The notes under the pieces were generated by a model that saw only the letters and a list, made by a program, of their open reading frames with translations, was not told the origin of the DNA and searched no databases. Below, in pieces: positions 21,345-33,620 of a stretch of 64,000 bases of DNA (within the stretch, counting starts at the first letter, position 1; each line of letters starts with the position of its first letter). The position numbers and the translations under genes are program-made. The stretch spans positions 18,557,161 to 18,621,160 of the forward strand of contig NW_023998414.1 in NCBI RefSeq assembly GCF_014805625.2, given 5' to 3'. The stretch is from Glossina fuscipes. Its lineage: Eukaryota; Arthropoda; Insecta; Diptera; Glossinidae.

Positions 21345-22604
21345 TGTTGATGGGAAGTTTACTAATTGTCTCACTGATGCTATATGAAAGCATTGGCACT
21401 TTAAGAAGTCTGACTTGTTGGTGTAAAATTTGAAACCATTATCTGCGTTAAATATCTTGAAATTATTAGCAAAAATATTTTCAATAAAAAAATACTTCAT
21501 TCCGTGAAGAAAGGAGTTAATGGACATGTTAGATTGATTTACAAGTTTTAAATTTGATTGATAAAAATTCTTTTGAGACATTATTAACTTGTTAAAATTA
21601 ATAATTCCATAGGTTTTCACGACAATTTTTTTATTATTAAAAGCGAGTTTAGGGACGGATCAGTTTCTTTCCTTTTTTTTCAAATTTCATTTGCCAAATT
21701 TTAGGTTCCATTCTTTGTAAACGATTGAGATAATAAAAGCTCCAATAAAAATTATAACAGAACACATTTCAATGTTTAGAAAGAATGACAAGTGCATGTA
21801 CAGCAGAGGTTAGACAGTTTGATTTTTTCGCATTTGTTTTTTTTTTTTTTTGCACAAAAATTACTAATCGCTTCCCGTGTTTCAAATGACATTTGTCAGC
21901 CCATTTAAAAAGCCCATTCAAATTCCAGCGGCAGCTGGCCAGGAAGCAGACGGCATTTGAAAGGTGAATTTCGCGTTTGCTTTGGTAGTAACATCGATTG
22001 TTAACAAACTGTCCAAAGTTCTAAAAAGCGTCCTTTTTCGGTTCGACATTCGTCAACTCTGTTTTCTTAAAGCACCACCGATTATTGATCCGAACTTTTT
22101 CAAAATAGAATAAAACTTTTCCATACTCTATGCCATGCGTAAGGTAAAACACAACTATTCCGGGAAATATGTTATTTAACTAATTAATTTTTTCCACCAA
22201 AGGCTTTGTACATGCATTTGCCATTCTATCTATCTATCGAATATTCTTAAATATGCTTTCTTTCTACGTTTCTTTTTCTCTGATACTTGTTTAGATAAGG
22301 TGCAAAAAAAAAAAAATACAGAATTCATAGACCTCTAGTGTTTGGATGGTGGGTATAAACATATACGAATTTCAAAAAAATCGATTAGAATATGTATGTA
22401 TATGTATATATGCATATATATATTTATGTATATATATAATTTTTAAATTTAAATTAAATTCTACTAGTAATAGTAATATACATATATAAGACTTTATTAT
22501 TTGTAAGCATTTTACATAATATAAATGGATTATTTTAATGCTATGTGTATATATGTATGTATATGTAAATGGTATATTGTATAATTTAGATGTGAAATTT
22601 CTTA

Positions 22605-22614
22605 TTTATTTATT
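22605..22614 (-). promoter_or_regulatory. shi: Candidate poly(A) signals for shi distal 3' end
   Basis: TTTATT on the + strand (AATAAA on -) occurs at 22605-22610 and 22609-22614. This is about 205 bases past the stop codon of the distal terminal exon. Confidence 0.4.
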
Positions 22615-22817
22615 ATTATTATTATTTTTTTTGTTTTTTCTTTTTTTGCATTTATCTGCGCCTTAACGAAAAGCGTACTCTTTTTTTTTTTTTTATAGAC
22701 TTTTTTTTATTCTCCTGGATTTTTTCTTTTCTCATATTTTTTTTTTTTTTTTCTTTTTGTCGTCTTTTCTTCACCTTACGTTTCTTTCCTCTTTGGCTTG
22801 TCTATGATGCGATTGAA

Positions 22818-22899
22818 TTAGAAAGGACGTCCGTTGGTGGTGTTGCCGTAGTAAGAGGGTCGCTCAGGTAGCTTGGGTGGAGCATTAGGCACTGGGCGA
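22818..22899 (-). CDS. shi: shi alternative last exon, distal (SH3-ligand tail)
   Basis: The acceptor TTTTTGCACAG is strong and pyrimidine-rich on the - strand, and the stop TAA is at 22818-22820. The exon begins in phase 2, so it joins to the TC left by exon 13 (36320). It encodes (S)[18 protein letters not shown] and ends NTTNGRPF. The PPKLPERP core looks like a proline-rich SH3 ligand. Frame, phase and acceptor all fit. The call is by inference and needs transcript support. Confidence 0.75.
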
Positions 22900-25800
22900 C
22901 TGTGCAAAAAGAAGTACGTTTTATAAAATATAATGAGAAATTTAAAAAATCGAATAAATTGTTTATTTACAAAAATTAAATTTTATTAGATTACTAACTA
23001 AAGTAAGCATAGACCACTCACCAGATGCTTTCGCAAAATCTTGTTAGATTGAAAGAATAAATGAAGCGAATTATGTGCAAAAGTTTTAATTAAAGCAGAT
23101 TATGTACAGTATATAGCTGGCACCTATTTTTTCTTTTTTTATAAAAAAATAACCTTGAAGAATGGAATCTATGAAACATACTATGCTTTTGGGGGATTGC
23201 TCTCCCTAAAAGCTAGTTTGCATCCAGGAATTGTATTGAAATGTCGATTTCAAAGACCTCGAATTTTCCATTAATAATTTACACAAGTTTTGCCTTTAAG
23301 GTATAGCTGCAAAGGAAAACCAAATCTGACTGACGGCATCTGTTGGTAATCAAATCATCATTCCCCAGTTGTTGCAGAATTTTTCGATTATCGAACTTAT
23401 TGATGTACGGAATACATAAATAGGCTTAAAGTAGACCCTTGTTTGATTGTATCAATCGATTCCATATCTCTGCCTGAATTGATTTAAAACTTACTCTACT
23501 CTCTATGTCTGTCTATGTGATTTTTGCGTTCAACAAAAGGAAGTCGGTCGCTATATTTCCTCTTCCCATATAATCCTTCTGGCAAACGATAAGACTTTGC
23601 ATGACATCATTACGCAACTAAGCGTTTATATGACGCGTATATAAAATTTTTGATATATTATGACGAAGATGGGTAACGAATCGTATTAGGCAAAGTGATG
23701 TAGGGTATTTAATACTCTTGCTTGATTGCTTTCAATATATGATTGAACGAGTTTAGTATTGAAAATCAAAATATATTGGACAATTGTTTATTTAAAAAAA
23801 AAAAAAAAAGATAGAAAAGCCAAACAAGTAAAATTCGATAGTATAAAGCAGGGGTGGGAAATTTTCTTCACCAATGGGCAAAATTGTAATTTGTAAATCA
23901 CTGCGTGGGCCCAAACACATCGAATGAACTAACAACAAACATGAAAATTTAAAATCCCGTTATCGTGTAGCAAAATGAATGCAGTAAACGTATTACGCCA
24001 ATAGGTCGAATTGGGAATGTTCCTGATATGTTGTTGCATCATAATTAGGACATATTTCACCAGTAGCCATTCGAAGAACTGCGTCTAAATTTTCACGTGC
24101 TTATTTGGAAATAAATATTTCAAGGTCCAACTATTATTAAAAATGCTCATCTTATGGCTTAAACAAAAAAAAAAAAAAAAAAAAAAAAGAAACATTCAAA
24201 CACACTTCACATTTGATAGCGCCACAACTGATCCGGTAATGAAGGCAAATACAGCTGGGTATTTTAAACGTAACGGAGCGTACGCGACCCGCCGGCGGAC
24301 AGTTGCCCATGTCCAGTATACAGTGTAAGAGTATGAAATGTGAACCTATAACCCTATGTCAAACACACAATACCTAAATTTTATTGTTTTTTTTGTTTTG
24401 TTATAATCAAAAAAAAAAGAAGATAAACCAGTAGGTAGCAGAAATTTTGATACGATCCACCATTAATTTACAAATTATAACGCTTTCAGATAGATATATT
24501 GAGCGTTGTCACTATAAAAATTAACTGGACCACCTCCTAAACACAGCAAAGTTTCGGCGGACCTTCTAAATGAAAACTTTGAAGTTTGTGATGCGCGGCT
24601 CTTCCGAACTCTCGGTCAATGTGAAATTTTCTGTAAATTGTGGAAATTCTCTCGAGCTTGAACACATAAATGACAGTCCAATGGAACAAGCTTCTCCAAG
24701 TTTGGTCGTGAGGTGTACAAAGATTGCGGATTCGGTTTAAGTGAACTCTCTCCAAACAATCTAATACTGGTTGATAACAAATCTTGTTGAGATTTTAATA
24801 GAATGCTATCTAGTCTCCGTGTATTCAATTAAACTGTCCTTTAGCCATCCCCCTATACTAAACAGCCCAATTTTATTTATGGACTTACATGAAACTAAAA
24901 TTGAAAAGCAAACTTAAAAACACACACTACCAGGGGATACACACATAAATGATGTTACTTGTAAATAAAAACAACTTCGGCAAGAGGAGAAATGGAGTAA
25001 GCAGTAGGTGTATAAAGAAATTCCTGCTGGTTTTTTTTTTTTTTGATAAAATGCAATTGTATTTAAAACATACTTGTTACAAAGTTTTGTTAATAATCGA
25101 AATATGCACCTTCACCATTTGCCATTTACCGGGTAACGTATCGATATATAGCACGGAAATTATCAATATTTGAATTTTTTCTGCCTTTAATTCCAAACAA
25201 TCAAAAGTTTGATTTACAAAGATCGATACGGATGGGTTAGTATTTAACCAGTTAACTGTTTCGATCTCTTTCGGAAATGCGCATCTAAATTATATCGCAA
25301 AAATGTAGCTATGAAGAGTATATTCGTCGAACATCACGACGATTACACGATTATTTGATTTAACACAAGTTGAAAAGAAAAAATGATTCTCTTTTTGCAC
25401 GAGGTTTTTTTGTTTTAACACGATTTTCAATATTCTATGAATTTTTTCATTCTCACTCTACGCATTGCCACTTTGCCTCATATTTATCATAATTCAGTTG
25501 AATTATGTCGATTATATGCGCATATGCAGGAATGGTATTCTCCAAATTATGCCTAGAGTGAAGAGGCATTGATTTTTACGCAATTTAATTTATTTTTTAT
25601 AATACATGTAATAAATTAATAGGTGGAAGCGTGGAGTGAAGGGAATGCTAACAAGAATTCTTTAATATAATAATTTTTTACTGCACTTTTCTTGCATTTT
25701 TAGCCAATACTTTTTTTACACGGATTTTTCGGGAACGTATTTATCGTATAAAAAGACAATTCAATTCATATATAATATGAAGTGACATTGTAATGAAATG

Positions 25801-26845
25801 ATTATAATGTTTTCATTTCACTATTCACATTTATTTAGTTACCTCAATTAAGATAAATGCTTGGCGTATGAAAAATTAATTCATTACTTCATTATTTGCT
25901 GTTAGAAAATGGCGTTGAGCAAAACACGGTACAACTCATAATTGAACTTGACAAGCTGAACACCAATATCGCGATTCTTTCGCGAATACTATTTTGTAAA
26001 CAATGTGTAGGATTAAATTTTGAAGTTGAGGGGACCACCATAAATCATATTATTTGTCGTTGTGTATAATTTTATTTATAAGCTTTTATCTCGACTTGTC
26101 GTCAAAATCAGAAGATTCAGACATTTTGAAGTTTACGAACATATTTGAGTTTTCATGAAAATCGCAATTTAAAGTGCAACATGAATAGAGATGTCAAAAG
26201 CAGTTGATTGGTTTAGTTATCTCATGTCAATTATGAAAATTGTTAGACGTGTCAAATTTAGGAAAGCGGAACGAAAAGAATAACCACGTCAATGTATTTA
26301 TTATGTTCATCTATCGTGGCTGGTATTCGTCGAATCGAACATTATTTTCTGTCAAATTAAATACCACTTAAATTATTAATTTTTAATAAATTTTTATTAT
26401 TATTATTATTACTTTACTTCAATAACATTTTCTTGGTAGGTATATTTGTTTGTTTAGATATTTTTCCCTCTTTCGACTCTATTTAGATGCATTCTTCGTA
26501 TGTTTTGTTCGTGTTCGTGTTCGTGTTCGTATTTATAGGGGGAGTAGTGTAAGTGAGAGACACGGGGGGATGTAGAGTGAAAGAACAAGAGCTTAGTAAT
26601 TAATTGTATACCGCATACCGTTTCGTATTTATTATTATAAATATATGAATAATTATATATTTATGCATATAGATAGAAGGTGAGCGCGTGAGTGATGAAT
26701 TTGTGATAATACATCAACATAATTATGTAACAAGAATATTGTGTAGTACAAGTAGTCATACAGACAGAAAACATATAGTTTTCCAATTTTTTCTTTTCTT
26801 CTTTTCCTCTTTTTTTTTTTTTTTTTCTAACTATATAACATTGTG

Positions 26846-26898
<53 letters not shown>

Positions 26899-29800
26899 TT
26901 ATATATATATTTAATATATATTTATATATATATTTATGTATATATATATATATGTATATATGTTTGTTGTATGAATATCATGATAGTCATCAATGCAACA
27001 TAAAATGACTAATATTTTTCAAAATTTTACTAAAAATATTAATATTTTTTTTAACTAATTGTAAATTGTTCAATTTCTTTAATCTTTGGGCCTATTTTCA
27101 AAATAATCTAAATATTTCAACTTTTCCTTATATATATACATATATAAATATATATGTAAATATATATATTTTTCTTTGGAAATACTTTTATTACATCCTG
27201 AAGCTGTAGTGTTCCACTATACTATAATTAGTTAACTAATTATATGAAAGGCAGCAAAAGAAATTTTTATTAACAATTTCTTTCAACTTTTTCCTGACTA
27301 CTGCCGCTTCCTGGGATTACATTTATTAGCCAAGTGCCAGAATATTGTTGATTTTTCACCATTGCTCTTTAACATTAAAGTTCAGCTTACTTTATTTATT
27401 TATTTTTTTTCTTTATATATTTCCACATTTTCTCCTTTTTTTTGTTTTCTTCTACTTGTTAAAGTTTCTTCTTTTATTCTGTCGTTTTTTACATATAACT
27501 ACAGTAAACAAGTTTTTGTTTTTTTACATTTATAGTAAGTTGTTTTATTTTTATTATAAACACCGTTCAAAAAGAAAGCAAACCAACAAAACTATTTCTG
27601 AACTAAAGCAAAATAAACTTAAAAACAAATGTATAAAATTTATATTTAATACCCATTGTAAATTTAAATAAATTATAGAAATTGTAGCTATCTCTTCGAA
27701 GAAAATGAAAGAAAACAATCGTTAATTTTTTACTTCGTTATAATTGTATTGCTGCAAAAGCGAGCCGAAATTAGTATTGAAAAATCGGAATTTTAAAAAA
27801 CCCTATGTGAAAAGTAGGTAAACCAGAATTGAGAAAAACAACCTCCAAAAAAGCTAATAAGTAAAAAGAGAGTAGCCAGCCTTGGAAGCCTTGGGGGCAA
27901 CTCTTTACGTCCGTCAGTGTTAAAGATTTTGTTTTTTTCTTGGTAATTGACAGCAAGTTCCCGTACTGATTAGTTCCCGATTTGTTGAATCTTTTTTTTT
28001 TTTTTTTTTGCTTTCTTCAGTTTATGTTTGGGTTTTAATCGCTTTTCTGTTTCAATTCAAATTACTCTTAAAATTTCAACAACTGCCAATGGACAGTCCA
28101 ACGAGCGGACAAACATGACAACAAACAACATCGATAACAAAAAGAATATATTTCTAGTCTCTGATGGGGTGGGTGATGTGGGTACGCGGGAGAGTCAGTG
28201 TTATAAGTGGGGTAAAGCAGCAAATAACAAATGTGCATAAAATCTAGCATAGATCTGTGATATGTTCGGATTCTCCGAATGTAGTCACCGTGCGAAATGC
28301 GTGTATGCAAAATATGGAAATCAAACAAAAATTAAAAAAACAACACACATTTAATTTTTAAGTGGTTTAATACTTTTGTAGCTAACTCCATTACTTTTTT
28401 GTGGTGAATAATTAATTATAGTTTTATTAAATATTCTCTAATAGTAAACTATTTGCAAATAAATTTTAAGTTGTATATATATATACATATGTATATATAT
28501 ATATATATAGAACGTATTCAATTTTCACTTTTTATTCGTTTTTTTATATTTTTTTTCTTTTAATAAAAGGTCAACGATTAACTGCGTTCTTCTGGTAAGC
28601 ACTACAAGAATAAAAACTTGAACTTGTATTAATCAATAAATTTAATTATATAGCTTTTTTTTTTATAAGCATAATAAAAAGATAACTACACAAAATATGT
28701 AAATATGGTTGAGAATTATGAAAAATAATTTTTCTTTCTCTCGCCTTCTCTATGTGTATATTATGATTAAAATCCTTTCATATTTTCCTCTTACATAAAA
28801 AAGTGATATATTGCTCGTACAGTTAAATTTGCTTTAAAAGTAAAAAAAAAAAAAAAAAAAAAATAAGAAATTAAAATAGTAATTAATGGGAAATGGGGAA
28901 AAGAGAAAGAAAAATACTATTAACCAATACACGGCACCCGCAATATACTCTATGAAAAGTTGAGAATTTTAAGCAACTGAATGTATGCTAAGAAAAATTG
29001 AATTTAACTTTGTTTAAAACGATTTTATGAACAAAAGAGACTTAAATGGAAAATTTATTCAAAGGACAAAAGAAAACCAAAGAACATAAAATAAAATAAA
29101 GCAAAGCTGCCAATTTATTAATAAATAACATTAAATATATAAAGTTAATCTGCTCATACATTCACAAGACAATGAAGGACGCAAGACGCAAAACACAGAT
29201 CTCACTTTGCTTGGTAAAGGATTTTCTCATTTTTTTTTTATTTGTATTTATAATTATTATTGTTATCGTTATTATTATTATTATTATTATTGACACAAAA
29301 GCTTATGATTAGTTGGAGAAGAGATGGTTTTTTTTTTTCTTTTTTTAATTTAATATATATTTCATGTGAGTATAGGATTTCTTTTAGTTGTTAGGACTTC
29401 TTATAACACACTTATATAAGGTAATTTATATGGGTATGTGCCCAAGCGGGCTCGCGTTTGCGCACGCTAATGTGTGTATGTGTGTGTGTACGAGCAACTA
29501 TAAATTTACTTGAAACGTTGAGCAAAAACACCGGATAATTCGTTGATGGCTGCTTGGCCGACTGCCTGATTAATTTGATTACGCATACTATCGGGTATAT
29601 AACGATTGGCGCCGGTTTGTTGAGTGATGGCGCCACCGACCGCTCCAGTAACACGTCTTTCATGCAACAATTATTTATTTTTTTTTATTTTTTGGGACAT
29701 GATAGAACAAACAAAACAAATGTTTACACAGAGAAGATACATAAAACAGAGTAAATCTCTTGTCATAACAATTATGAAAATATTTTAGAAATTTAAGCGT

Positions 29801-32800
29801 TTGAAACCCCTTTTTTATTTTGCATTTATTTATTTATTTTTTTTTTTTTACAAAAATTCAAATGAAAATAAAGGACATTGAAATCATATAACAATGATGT
29901 TAAAATGATAAAGAAGAAGGATGTAGAAAAAGTAAAAAAAAAATAAAGAGATACATAAATTGATGGTGATATATATTTTATCATAAAAAAAAATAAAAAA
30001 ATGAAGCAAAAAACTAACTTTCTTTCTCCTTATGATCCTAAGTAATAATCGCTTGAAACTACTCAGACAGTGAAAAATTTGAAAAAACTCATTAATATGT
30101 GAACGAAGAAATCAAATTTTCTTCAACAAAAAAAAAATTCCAACTATACTATAAACGCCCTTTAAATTAATATCAAATAAATATCATTCTCTAATAATAA
30201 TCTTTTAATCAGTCGTAGATTTACTATAACGCGAACGGTTGACGGCAAATGGTAGTAAGTATAATATTTACTTAATATTCTTTTCAGTTTTCAAAGCAAA
30301 AGAAGATTTTTTTTCTTTCTATATTTGGCATTCGCAATTTAAGTTAAAAATCAAGCAAGCAAATCGGGTATATATCGGATCTTTGAATCTTCTATATCTT
30401 TAAAAATTGTGGTAATATTTATTTGCATCAATTCTGATCGTTTAGGAACCAATTCCAAACTGAATTTTTATTGGGTTATATTTACAAAGGATCGATCACA
30501 CGCCCAAGTATTGTTATACGGACGACCTTCGAAAGTACAATAAGTGCAAAATGTTATTTACTGCGCTACAGAATCCTCCGCTGATCAATTCTATAGTATA
30601 TATATGGCATCTATGATGTATGTGCTACAGAACGAAAAACAACAAAATTGCTGCATTTTCACGTCGTTTATACATTCATTAATACATGATTTCCATATAT
30701 CAAGATTTAAGTCCTAGATTTGATTTTCAATTATGAACATTTTTTTATTTTCTTTGAAGAAAAAAAAATTTAATTTGAATGATTTCGTTCGCGCATTCCA
30801 CGAAGTGAAGCATTTATGTAAAATAAATAAATAATGTAAGGAAATGTAACATCATTCTGTATAAAATAAAATATTTTACTAAGGCAATGAAAGAAAACTT
30901 TACCTTGGTACTATCGAAATTTTTCCTTTTATCATTTCATCTTTACAGACTTTTATATGGCTGCGCTGTCTCCACCATTCTATATCAACATCACTAACTA
31001 TCATTATCACTCTTACTTTCACTCACGCTCTCTTTGTCATTTATATTGTACATTTTACTTATTATACATTTACATGTATTTTTAGATGATTTTTTCTTTG
31101 TATTGGTATTCGATTTATTGTAATTTTTTTTTTTTTGGAGTCAATTTTAATAAAAACCTTTTCCAATGTCATCATAAAGTCCATTGAAGCCAAATGTTTC
31201 GCACAGCTAGATACCAAAAACTATTTGATATGATATAATAGATGAAGAAACAGAATTGACAACTAAAAGTATGCAACGAAAAGTTATGGATATAGAAAAT
31301 ATATTAAAAATAAATTTCGACTGGTAGTAAACTAGAAAAAGTAATTGTTTCCGAACTGCGTTTTTTGAGTATAAGTATATTTAACTCAAAAATAAGCAAT
31401 AATTTGATAGAAAAATGAATAAATTATTAAGAACTCTTTCTCTAAGAAAATGAGAAATTAAACTTGAAATAATTGATCATGGCGAGTTGCCTAGACATAC
31501 ATCCACTCACAAGCAGCCAAGCAATCATATTAAAAATGTATGCAAATTTTTAAGAGAAAAAAATGTTTTGAAATAAATTTTGACAAAAATTTCAATTGAA
31601 ATGAAAATTTTCTTGGAAATTAAACATTGGCTTTTGCTTGAATGCAAAGGTTAGTTAACAATAGATTGCCGGACGTTGAGTATATATCTATTTTGCGTGA
31701 AATGAGTTAATAAATTGACTCACACATCGAAATTGAAGATTTGAAATTTTTTTTTTTTTTTAAGAAACTTTACTCAAAACAGTTGTAACATATATGTTCC
31801 GATTTATTGCATTTAGCAGAGGCGACTTGACTTTTCACTTCTTTCGCATGATACTTGAACTTGACATTCAGTCGTTTTGATGCCAAATCGGATGCCAAAT
31901 TTGTTCGGTTTATCCGGATGTATTTTTTTGATATGGACTAATCAATTGGGAGATATTCCCTGGTCGGGAAGAGAAAAGCATAGGAAAGCGCAGGCCGCAG
32001 TCGATATGTGTTATACGTTTACCAACTGAGCGCTCATTATAACTACGATCAAAGTAAGCTTTACTGCATTAAGATTTGAACCCGCAAACACAGAGTTGGT
32101 AATCTAGTTCGGCTACTCATGCACAACGGCATCTGGCTTTAGTTGAGAACACAATTGCCCATTGACTGTTACGTCTGCGCAAGGTTTAGAATTGGTATTA
32201 GTATACATTTCATATGTTTATTAAACGTCAATACATGGAAATAAATTACTTTTCCTGTATATAGCAAAAAATTCGTAACTCAGTCAAGTTGACTCGTTCC
32301 GGGAATATAATAAATTCTAGGACTAAAAAGTAAGATGAGCACTAGGCAAGAACCAACGCTATCAACCCCGAAATATAGAAAAGAAGAAGAAAAAAAAAGC
32401 AAATATTTTATTTTTTTATTAAAATTATAAAAAAACCTAAAAAATTATTTTTTTAATTAAAAAAAAAAAAAAAAAGAAGAAGAAATTTGAGATGTAAATA
32501 TGTTCAGGACGACGTAAACGAATAAAATAGCTTTTGCAGACATCATCTCATGGCAATCATGTTAATGAGAAAAGGATTGATTGAAAAATTTCGGAAAAAT
32601 AAGGATTGATTTCTTAACCCATTATTCCACTTGACAAAATGAGAGAAGAAAGACGTTCGTGAACACTTTCTGGCTTATATATATATATATATATATACAT
32701 ATGCCCTTTATCAGCATACGATTTTAAAAGAACATGGTAATAGACATGAATGCGGTCCATTCGCCTAAAGGCGCCTAAATTTAGTAAATCGCAAACTTTA

Positions 32801-33564
32801 AAGGAAAAATTTCTAAATATCTTTACTACCAATAATTTTACTTGTGGCTCTGATAAATATTTACCAGACTATGCTACTAAAGCTGACTTCGAGTAGCTAG
32901 CTGTATTGCCTAATGGGTGATTGAAAGGAGAGAACAAAGGTACCGATTTACACAGCACGCCCTCAGCTGGCGAGAAAAGAAAATTTTTGCTTTCAGAGAA
33001 TGCAAACAGCAGCCGTGCTTTCAAAATACATGTGTTCTCGCCTCGCTCTCAATGGTCACGACCTATAAACTGCCAGAGCAACAACATGCGAAATTTTTAA
33101 AAGGAAATGTAAAAATCATGATCATCCCGTACCAAGCAAATTGTTTTGTTGCAAAATTTGACAAGAGGATTGTATTTGAAACGAAATCTTATTTCTATAT
33201 AGTGCATTATTTATACAATTTTATATAGATTTTTATATACATTTAAACTAAATTTTCATTTTCATTTTGCGTTTTTATTAATTAAAAGAAAATCTCAATT
33301 TAAATTAAGGTACTTTTGTATTAGTATTTCTTCTCCTCTCTCAACAAAATCTCTAATCAAAAAGAGGTTTTTTGTCCGACGTAAGCATTTTCTCAAAACA
33401 TTTTCATAAAAATAATTTGCCTCTAAACAGCAGCAGGTTCTTTTTCTTTCTTTCTTTCTTTCTTACTTTCTTTTTTTGTTTTTTGGTTTTTTTCTTTTTG
33501 TTTTTAAGTAAGCAATTTACTTTCTTTGCTATTAACAACTATTAAATAACATATTCTTGTTTTA

Positions 33565-33620
<56 letters not shown>

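Larger units (their letters stand above)
14426..22600. other. AT-rich non-coding DNA between gap and shi
   Basis: No gene was recognised. Notable contents are a two-copy tandem duplication (16391-16597), a locally GC-richer patch (about 18040-18665) and a MITE-like element (20787-21344). The rest is AT-rich and low complexity. Confidence 0.65.
22900..29505. other. shi: AT-rich stretch between the two shi last exons
   Basis: It is intronic for the distal isoform and 3'UTR or flank for the proximal one. It has (TA)n at 26851-26886, a TTCGTG hexamer repeat, possible dispersed-repeat fragments near 23400-23720 and a stretch near 25390-25760 with motifs like the MITE-like family. No exon was recognised. 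Confidence 0.55.

Noticed and set aside
24537..24828. Overlapping 70-codon - strand frames
   Set aside because: Two frames overlap, composition is ordinary for the region and no family is recognised.
32019..32120. Possible tRNA gene (B-box-like GGGTTCAAATC on - strand)
   Set aside because: The A-box-like sequence is on the wrong side and no cloverleaf with an acceptor stem can be drawn.
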